64,000 bases of DNA from Closterium sp. NIES-65 (taxonomy: Eukaryota; Streptophyta; Zygnematophyceae; Desmidiales; Closteriaceae): the NCBI GenBank assembly GCA_948144175.1, contig CANXME010000536.1:1-64000 (forward strand), written 5' to 3'. Of this stretch, positions 54,801 to 64,000 are shown piece after piece. The first letter of the stretch is position 1, and the number at the start of each line of letters is the position of its first letter. The translations under genes and the position numbers were made by a program. The notes under the pieces were generated by a model. It was given only the letters and a program-made list of their open reading frames with translations, made no database searches and was not told the DNA's origin.

Positions 54801-57029
54801 GGACGTGGACGTGGACGTGGACGTGGACGTGGACGTGGACGTGGACGTGGACGTGGACGTGGACGTGGACGTGGACGTGGACGTGGACGTGGACGTGGAC
54901 GTGGACGTGGACGTGGACGTGGACGTGGACGTGGACGTGGACGTGGACGTGGACGTGGACGTGGACGTGGACGTGGACGTGGACGTGGACGTGGACGTGG
55001 ACGTGGACGTGGACGTGGACGTGGACGTGGACGTGGACGTGGACGTGGACGTGGACGTGGACGTGGACGTGGACGTGGACGTGGACGTGGACGTGGACGT
55101 GGACGTGGACGTGGACGTGGACGTGGACGTGGACGTGGACGTGGACGTGGACGTGGACGTGGACGTGGACGTGGACGTGGACGTGGACGTGGACGTGGAC
55201 GTGGACGTGGACGTGGACGTGGACGTGGACGTGGACGTGGACGTGGACGTGGACGTGGACGTGGACGTGGACGTGGACGTGGACGTGGACGTGGACGTGG
55301 ACGTGGACGTGGACGTGGACGTGGACGTGGACGTGGACGTGGACGTGGACGTGGACGTGGACGTGGACGTGGACGTGGACGTGGACGTGGACGTGGACGT
55401 GGACGTGGACGTGGACGTGGACGTGGACGTGGACGTGGACGTGGACGTGGACGTGGACGTGGACGTGGACGTGGACGTGGACGTGGACGTGGACGTGGAC
55501 GTGGACGTGGACGTGGACGTGGACGTGGACGTGGACGTGGACGTGGACGTGGACGTGGACGTGGACGTGGACGTGGACGTGGACGTGGACGTGGACGTGG
55601 ACGTGGACGTGGACGTGGACGTGGACGTGGACGTGGACGTGGACGTGGACGTGGACGTGGACGTGGACGTGGACGTGGACGTGGACGTGGACGTGGACGT
55701 GGACGTGGACGTGGACGTGGACGTGGACGTGGACGTGGACGTGGACGTGGACGTGGACGTGGACGTGGACGTGGACGTGGACGTGGACGTGGACGTGGAC
55801 GTGGACGTGGACGTGGACGTGGACGTGGACGTGGACGTGGACGTGGACGTGGACGTGGACGTGGACGTGGACGTGGACGTGGACGTGGACGTGGACGTGG
55901 ACGTGGACGTGGACGTGGACGTGGACGTGGACGTGGACGTGGACGTGGACGTGGACGTGGACGTGGACGTGGACGTGGACGTGGACGTGGACGTGGACGT
56001 GGACGTGGACGTGGACGTGGACGTGGACGTGGACGTGGACGTGGACGTGGACGTGGACGTGGACGTGGACGTGGACGTGGACGTGGACGTGGACGTGGAC
56101 GTGGACGTGGACGTGGACGTGGACGTGGACGTGGACGTGGACGTGGACGTGGACGTGGACGTGGACGTGGACGTGGACGTGGACGTGGACGTGGACGTGG
56201 ACGTGGACGTGGACGTGGACGTGGACGTGGACGTGGACGTGGACGTGGACGTGGACGTGGACGTGGACGTGGACGTGGACGTGGACGTGGACGTGGACGT
56301 GGACGTGGACGTGGACGTGGACGTGGACGTGGACGTGGACGTGGACGTGGACGTGGACGTGGACGTGGACGTGGACGTGGACGTGGACGTGGACGTGGTG
56401 GACGTGGACGTGGACGTGGACGTGGACGTGGACGTGGACGTGGACGTGGACGTGGAGTGACGTGGACGTGGACGTGGACGTGGACGTGGACGTGGACGTG
56501 GACGTGGACGTGGACGTGGACGTGGACGTGGACGTGGACGTGGACGTGGACGTGGACGTGGACGTGGACGTGGACGTGGACGTGGACGTGGACGTGGACG
56601 TGGACGTGGACGTGGACGTGGACGTGGACGTGGACGTGGACGTGGACGTGGACGTGGACGTGGACGTGGACGTGGACGTGGACGTGGACGTGGACGTGGA
56701 CGTGGACGTGGACGTGGACGTGGACGTGGACGTGGACGTGGACGTGGACGTGGACGTGGACGTGGACGTGGACGTGGACGTGGACGTGGACGTGGACGTG
56801 GACGTGGACGTGGACGTGGACGTGGACGTGGACGTGGACGTGGACGTGGACGTGGACGTGGACGTGGACGTGGACGTGGACGTGGACGTGGACGTGGACG
56901 TGGACGTGGACGTGGACGTGGACGTGGACGTGGACGTGGACGTGGACGTGGACGTGGACGTGGACGTGGACGTGGACGTGGACGTGGACGTGGACGTGGA
57001 CGTGGACGTGGACGTGGACGTGGACGTGG
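42871..57029 (+). repeat. homogeneous array core, no GGACAT variant in 14 kb
   Basis: No GGACAT unit is seen from 42,871 to 57,029. The first 4,020 bp (42,871-46,890, 670 units) look perfect. The remaining irregularities are nearly all small indels: a GT insertion at about 46890, 50947 and 53862, a GT loss at about 48667 and 51900, one G lost at 52789, one G gained at 54207, and compound changes at 56398 and 56456. This is the most recently homogenised or expanded part of the array. Confidence 0.9.
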
Positions 57030-60000
57030 ACATGGACGTGGACGTGGACGTGGACGTGGACGTGGACGTGGACGTGGACGTGGACGTGGACGTGGACGTG
57101 GACGTGGACGTGGACGTGGACGTGGACGTGGACGTGGACGTGGACGTGGACGTGGACGTGGACGTGGACGTGGACGTGGACGTGGACGTGGACGTGGACG
57201 TGGACGTGGACGTGGACGTGGACGTGGACGTGGACGTGGACGTGGACGTGGACGTGGACGTGGACGTGGACGTGGACGTGGACGTGGACGTGGACGTGGA
57301 CGTGGACGTGGACGTGGACGTGGACGTGGACGTGGACGTGGACGTGGACGTGGACGTGGACGTGGACGTGGACGTGGACGTGGACGTGGACGTGGACGTG
57401 GACGTGGACGTGGACGTGGACGTGGACGTGGACGTGGACGTGGACGTGGACGTGGACGTGGACGTGGACGTGGACGTGGACGTGGACGTGGACGTGGACG
57501 TGGACGTGGACGTGGACGTGGACGTGGACGTGGACGTGGACGTGGACGTGGACGTGGACGTGGACGTGGACGTGGACGTGGACGTGGACGTGGACGTGGA
57601 CGTGGACGTGGACGTGGACGTGGACGTGGACGTGGACGTGGACGTGGACGTGGACGTGGACGTGGACGTGGACGTGGACGTGGACGTGGACGTGGACGTG
57701 GACGTGGACGTGGACGTGGACGTGGACGTGGACGTGGACGTGGACGTGGACGTGGACGTGGACGTGGACGTGGACGTGGACGTGGACGTGGACGTGGACG
57801 TGGACGTGGACGTGGACGTGGACGTGGACGTGGACGTGGACGTGGACGTGGACGTGGACGTGGACGTGGACGTGGACGTGGACGTGGACACGTGGACGTG
57901 GACGTGGACGTGGACGTGGACGTGGACGTGGACGTGGACGTGGACGTGGACGTGGACGTGGACGTGGACGTGGACGTGGACGTGGACGTGGACGTGGACG
58001 TGGACGTGGACGTGGACGTGGACGTGGACGTGGACGTGGACGTGGACGTGGACGTGGACGTGGACGTGGACGTGGACGTGGACGTGGACGTGGACGTGGA
58101 CGTGGACGTGGACGTGGACGTGGACGTGGACGTGGACGTGGACGTGGACGTGGACGTGGACGTGGACGTGGACGTGGACGTGGACGTGGACGTGGACGTG
58201 GACGTGGACGTGGACGTGGACGTGGACGTGGACGTGGACGTGGACGTGGACGTGGACGTGGACGTGGACGTGGACGTGGACGTGGACGTGGACGTGGACG
58301 TGGACGTGGACGTGGACGTGGACGTGGACGTGGACGTGGACGTGGACGTGGACGTGGACGTGGACGTGGACGTGGACGTGGACGTGGACGTGGACGTGGA
58401 CGTGGACGTGGACGTGGACGTGGACGTGGACGTGGACGTGGACGTGGACGTGGACGTGGACGTGGACGTGGACGTGGACGTGGACGTGGACGTGGACGTG
58501 GACGTGGACGTGGACGTGGACGTGGACGTGGACGTGGACGTGGACGTGGACGTGGACGTGGACGTGGACGTGGACGTGGACGTGGACGTGGACGTGGACG
58601 TGGACGTGGACGTGGACGTGGACGTGGACGTGGACGTGGACGTGGACGTGGACGTGGACGTGGACGTGGACGTGGACGTGGACATGGACGTGGACGTGGA
58701 CGTGGACGTGGACGTGGACGTGGACGTGGACGTGGACGTGGACGTGGACGTGGACGTGGACGTGGACGTGGACGTGGACGTGGACGTGGACGTGGACGTG
58801 GACGTGGACGTGGACGTGGACGTGGACGTGGACGTGGACGTGGACGTGGACGTGGACGTGGACGTGGACGTGGACGTGGACGTGGACGTGGACGTGGACG
58901 TGGACGTGGACGTGGACGTGGACGTGGACGTGGACGTGGACGTGGACGTGGACGTGGACGTGGACGTGGACGTGGACGTGGACGTGGACGTGGACGTGGA
59001 CGTGGACGTGGACGTGGACGTGGACGTGGACGTGGACGTGGACGTGGACGTGGACGTGGACGTGGACGTGGACGTGGACGTGGACGTGGACGTGGACGTG
59101 GACGTGGACGTGGACGTGGACGTGGACGTGGACGTGGACGTGGACGTGGACGTGGACGTGGACGTGGACGTGGACGTGGACGTGGACGTGGAGGACGTGG
59201 ACGTGGACGTGGACGTGGACGTGGACGTGGACGTGGACGTGGACGTGGACGTGGACGTGGACGTGGACGTGGACGTGGACGTGGACGTGGACGTGGACGT
59301 GGACGTGGACGTGGACGTGGACGTGGACGTGGACGTGGACGTGGACGTGGACGTGGACGTGGACGTGGACGTGGACGTGGACGTGGACGTGGACGTGGAC
59401 GTGGACGTGGACGTGGACGTGGACGTGGACGTGGACGTGGACGTGGACGTGGACGTGGACGTGGACGTGGACGTGGACGTGGACGTGGACGTGGACGTGG
59501 ACGTGGACGTGGACGTGGACGTGGACGTGGACGTGGACGTGGACGTGGACGTGGACGTGGACGTGGACGTGGACGTGGACGTGGACGTGGACGTGGACGT
59601 GGACGTGGACGTGGACGTGGACGTGGACGTGGACGTGGACGTGGACGTGGACGTGGACGTGGACGTGGACGTGGACGTGGACGTGGACGTGGACGTGGAC
59701 GTGGACGTGGACGTGGACGTGGACGTGGACGTGGACGTGGACGTGGACGTGGACGTGGACGTGGACGTGGACGTGGACGTGGACGTGGACGTGGACGTGG
59801 ACGTGGACGTGGACGTGGACGTGGACGTGGACGTGGACGTGGACGTGGACGTGGACGTGGACGTGGACGTGGACGTGGACGTGGACGTGGACGTGGACGT
59901 GGACGTGGACGTGGACGTGGACGTGGACGTGGACGTGGACGTGGACGTGGACGTGGACGTGGACGTGGACGTGGACGTGGACGTGGACGTGGACGTGGAC

Positions 60001-63000
60001 GTGGACGTGGACGTGGACGTGGACGTGGACGTGGACGTGGACGTGGACGTGGACGTGGACGTGGACGTGGACGTGGACGTGGACGTGGACGTGGACGTGG
60101 ACGTGGACGTGGACGTGGACGTGGACGTGGACGTGGACGTGGACGTGGACGTGGACGTGGACGTGGACGTGGACGTGGACGTGGACGTGGACGTGGACGT
60201 GGACGTGGACGTGGACGTGGACGTGGACGTGGACGTGGACGTGGACGTGGACGTGGACGTGGACGTGGACGTGGACGTGGACGTGGACGTGGACGTGGAC
60301 GTGGACGTGGACGTGGACGTGGACGTGGACGTGGACGTGGACGTGGACGTGGACGTGGACGTGGACGTGGACGTGGACGTGGACGTGGACGTGGACGTGG
60401 ACGTGGACGTGGACGTGGACGTGGACGTGGACGTGGACGTGGACGTGGACGTGGACGTGGACGTGGACGTGGACGTGGACGTGGACGTGGACGTGGACGT
60501 GGACGTGGACGTGGACGTGGACGTGGACGTGGACGTGGACGTGGACGTGGACGTGGACGTGGACGTGGACGTGGACGTGGACGTGGACGTGGACGTGGAC
60601 GTGGACGTGGACGTGGACGTGGACGTGGACGTGGACGTGGACGTGGACGTGGACGTGGACGTGGACGTGGACGTGGACGTGGACGTGGACGTGGACGTGG
60701 ACGTGGACGTGGACGTGGACGTGGACGTGGACGTGGACGTGGACGTGGACGTGGACGTGGACGTGGACGTGGACGTGGACGTGGACGTGGACGTGGACGT
60801 GGACGTGGACGTGGACGTGGACGTGGACGTGGACGTGGACGTGGACGTGGACGTGGACGTGGACGTGGACGTGGACGTGGACGTGGACGTGGACGTGGAC
60901 GTGGACGTGGACGTGGACGTGGACGTGGACGTGGACGTGGACGTGGACGTGGACGTGGACGTGGACGTGGACGTGGACGTGGACGTGGACGTGGACGTGG
61001 ACGTGGACGTGGACGTGGACGTGGACGTGGACGTGGACGTGGACGTGGACGTGGACGTGGACGTGGACGTGGACGTGGACGTGGACGTGGACGTGGACGT
61101 GGACGTGGACGTGGACGTGGACGTGGACGTGGACGTGGACGTGGACGTGGACATGGACGTGGACGTGGACGTGGACGTGGACGTGGACGTGGACGTGGAC
61201 GTGGACGTGGACGTGGACGTGGACGTGGACGTGGACGTGGACGTGGACGTGGACGTGGACGTGGACGTGGACGTGGACGTGGACGTGGACGTGGACGTGG
61301 ACGTGGACGTGGACGTGGACGTGGACGTGGACGTGGACGTGGACGTGGACGTGGACGTGGACGTGGACGTGGACGTGGACGTGGACGTGGACGTGGACGT
61401 GGACGTGGACGTGGACGTGGACGTGGACGTGGACGTGGACGTGGACGTGGACGTGGACGTGGACGTGGACGTGGACGTGGACGTGGACGTGGACGTGGAC
61501 GTGGACGTGGACGTGGACGTGGACGTGGACGTGGACGTGGACGTGGACGTGGACGTGGACGTGGACGTGGACGTGGACGTGGACGTGGACGTGGACGTGG
61601 ACGTGGACGTGGACGTGGAGGACGTGGACGTGGACGTGGACGTGGACGTGGACGTGGACGTGGACGTGGACGTGGACGTGGACGTGGACGTGGACGTGGA
61701 CGTGGACGTGGACGTGGACGTGGACGTGGACGTGGACGTGGACGTGGACGTGGACGTGGACGTGGACGTGGACGTGGACGTGGACGTGGACGTGGACGTG
61801 GACGTGGACGTGGACGTGGACGTGGACGTGGACGTGGACGTGGACGTGGACGTGGACGTGGACGTGGACGTGGACGTGGACGTGGACGTGGACGTGGACG
61901 TGGACGTGGACGTGGACGTGGACGTGGACGTGGACGTGGACGTGGACGTGGACGTGGACGTGGACGTGGACGTGGACGTGGACGTGGACGTGGACGTGGA
62001 CGTGGACGTGGACGTGGACGTGGACGTGGACGTGGACGTGGACGTGGACGTGGACGTGGACGTGGACGTGGACGTGGACGTGGACGTGGACGTGGACGTG
62101 GACGTGGACGTGGACGTGGACGTGGACGTGGACGTGGACGTGGACGTGGACGTGGACGTGGACGTGGACGTGGACGTGGACGTGGACGTGGACGTGGACG
62201 TGGACGTGGACGTGGACGTGGACGTGGACGTGGACGTGGACGTGGACGTGGACGTGGACGTGGACGTGGACGTGGACGTGGACGTGGACGTGGACGTGGA
62301 CGTGGACGTGGACGTGGACGTGGACGTGGACGTGGACGTGGACGTGGACGTGGACGTGGACGTGGACGTGGACGTGGACGTGGACGTGGACGTGGACGTG
62401 GACGTGGACGTGGACGTGGACGTGGACGTGGACGTGGACGTGGACGTGGACGTGGACGTGGACGTGGACGTGGACGTGGACGTGGACGTGGACGTGGACG
62501 TGGACGTGGACGTGGACGTGGACGTGGACGTGGACGTGGACGTGGACGTGGACGTGGACGTGGACGTGGACGTGGACGTGGACGTGGACGTGGACGTGGA
62601 CGTGGACGTGGACGTGGACGTGGACGTGGACGTGGACGTGGACGTGGACGTGGACGTGGACGTGGACGTGGACGTGGACGTGGACGTGGACGTGGACGTG
62701 GACGTGGACGTGGACGTGGACGTGGACGTGGACGTGGACGTGGACGTGGACGTGGACGTGGACGTGGACGTGGACGTGGACGTGGACGTGGACGTGGACG
62801 TGGACGTGGACGTGGACGTGGACGTGGACATGGACGTGGACGTGGACGTGGACGTGGACGTGGACGTGGACGTGGACGTGGACGTGGACGTGGACGTGGA
62901 CGTGGACGTGGACGTGGACGTGGACGTGGACGTGGACGTGGACGTGGACGTGGACGTGGACGTGGACGTGGACGTGGACGTGGACGTGGACGTGGACGTG

Positions 63001-63639
63001 GACGTGGACGTGGACGTGGACGTGGACGTGGACGTGGACGTGGACGTGGACGTGGACGTGGACGTGGACGTGGACGTGGACGTGGACGTGGACGTGGACG
63101 TGGACGTGGACGTGGACGTGGACGTGGACGTGGACGTGGACGTGGACGTGGACATGGACGTGGACGTGGACGTGGACGTGGACGTGGACGTGGACGTGGA
63201 CGTGGACGTGGACGTGGACGTGGACGTGGACGTGGACGTGGACGTGGACGTGGACGTGGACGTGGACGTGGACGTGGACGTGGACGTGGACGTGGACGTG
63301 GACGTGGACGTGGACGTGGACGTGGACGTGGACGTGGACGTGGACGTGGACGTGGACGTGGACGTGGACGTGGACGTGGACGTGGACGTGGACGTGGACG
63401 TGGACGTGGACGTGGACGTGGACGTGGACGTGGACGTGGACGTGGACGTGGACGTGGACGTGGACGTGGACGTGGACGTGGACGTGGACGTGGACGTGGA
63501 CGTGGACGTGGACGTGGACGTGGACGTGGACGTGGACGTGGACGTGGACGTGGACGTGGACGTGGACGTGGACGTGGACGTGGACGTGGACGTGGACGTG
63601 GACGTGGACGTGGACGTGGACGTGGACGTGGACGTGGAC
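57030..63639 (+). repeat. right-central array with rare variants
   Basis: Mostly perfect GGACGT units. GGACAT variants occur near 57031, 58683, 61151, 62829 and 63152 only. Small junctions are at 57889 (GGACACGTGG), 59192 and 61619 (GGAGGACGTGG). Nothing else is present. Confidence 0.9.
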
Positions 63640-64000
63640 GTGGACATGGACGTGGACGTGGACGTGGACGTGGACGTGGACGTGGACATCGTCGTGGACG
63701 TGGACGTGGACGTGGACGTGGACGTGGACGTGGACGTGGACATGGACGTGGACGTGGACATGGTCGTGGACGTGGACGTGGACGTGGACATGGACGTGGA
63801 CGTGGACGTGGACGTGGACATGGACGTGGACGTGGACGTGGACGTGGACATGGACGTGGACGTGTGGACGTGGACGTGGACGTGGACGTGGACGTGGACC
63901 TGGACGTGGACGTGGACGTGGACGTGGACGTGGACGTGGACGTGGAGACGGACGTGGACGTGGACATGGACGTGGACGTAAACTTGGACGTGGACGTGGA
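63640..64000 (+). repeat. right array edge, variant-rich again
   Basis: Within 360 bp there are several GGACAT units, GGACATCGTCGTGG near 63686, ACATGGTCGTGG near 63759, a GT insertion near 63864, GGACCTGG near 63899, GAGACGGACG near 63946 and GTAAACTTGG near 63979. This density matches the left edge and suggests the array ends not far beyond the window. Confidence 0.75.

Larger units (their letters stand above)
4936..64000 (+). repeat. giant (GGACGT)n hexanucleotide array, continues past the window
   Basis: From 4936 to the last base the sequence is a head-to-tail array of GGACGT (minus strand ACGTCC), about 9,800 units over 59 kb. Orientation never inverts. The main variant unit is GGACAT; rarer ones include GGACTT, GGTCGT, GGACCT and GAACGT, plus small phase-shifting indels. 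Apart from one island at 7037-7090 there is no non-repeat insertion. The hexamer has no stop codon in any frame (Gly-Arg, Asp-Val, Thr-Trp; reverse strand Thr-Ser, Arg-Pro, Val-His), so it creates open frames thousands of codons long that are not genes. Every unit holds one ACGT palindrome and one CpG. The unit is not a known telomere repeat. Length in a single-sequence assembly is uncertain. Confidence 0.98.

Noticed and set aside
4722..63967. Open reading frames of up to about 19,700 codons on the minus strand and up to 9,191 codons on the plus strand
   Set aside because: They exist only because GGACGT lacks stops in all six frames. All frames are open at once, the products are two-residue repeats, and phase shifts switch them between dipeptides.
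4936..64000. A giant glycine-arginine or serine-threonine-rich structural protein gene
   Set aside because: There is no codon-level signature (no silent variation favouring one frame), no non-repeat N- or C-terminal domain, no intron signals, and variants change residues equally in all frames.
4936..64000. CRISPR array or phage-type repeat array
   Set aside because: Units are contiguous hexamers without spacers, and no cas-like gene is near.
4936..64000. Telomere repeat tract
   Set aside because: The unit does not match TTTAGGG, TTAGGG or related telomere motifs, and ordinary sequence lies on the left with no chromosome end seen. A subtelomeric position cannot be excluded.

Overview
The window is eukaryotic and holds two things: the 5' two-thirds of a Ty1/copia LTR retrotransposon on the minus strand (1 to about 4196), and a simple-sequence array of the hexamer GGACGT that fills 4936-64000 and runs off the right edge. 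There is no bacterial-style operon, CRISPR array, tRNA gene or intact host gene. The copia Pol order (protease, integrase, reverse transcriptase) and a primer-binding site matching the 3' end of initiator tRNA-Met are usual for plant Ty1/copia elements. A streptophyte alga or land plant is therefore the best guess; the sequence does not fix the species.

Region 1, 1-4196 (minus strand). Reading right to left there is a probable 5' LTR, a 12-nt primer-binding site, gag with a CX2CX4HX4C zinc knuckle, an aspartic protease DTGAS motif, the HHCC integrase zinc finger and D,D,E core, a linker, and reverse transcriptase with its YVDD box. The RNase H end and 3' LTR lie beyond position 1. The coding region is cut by at least 18 small frame slips, yet almost every domain motif survives in one frame or another and I identified no nonsense substitution in the correct frame. 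That pattern fits a young element or a sequence with uncorrected indels better than an old, decayed copy.

Region 2, 4197-4935. About 740 bp of non-coding flank. Its last 110 bp resemble a badly diverged 5S rRNA gene, and the array starts directly after it.

Region 3, 4936-64000. About 9,800 tandem GGACGT units. The left 6 kb is rich in GGACAT and other variants, carries a roughly 2.2 kb higher-order duplication, and contains a second copy of the array's own left flank (7037-7090). Variants thin out rightward; 42,871-57,029 has no GGACAT unit at all. Variants return in the last 360 bp, sharing rare types with the left edge, so the right boundary is probably close to 64,000. The hexamer has no stop codon in any of six frames, so the open frames of up to about 19,700 codons are artefacts of the repeat and are not annotated as genes. 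The most unusual features are the array's size, its polar variant gradient, the strand-asymmetric CpG variant, and the duplicated flank island.
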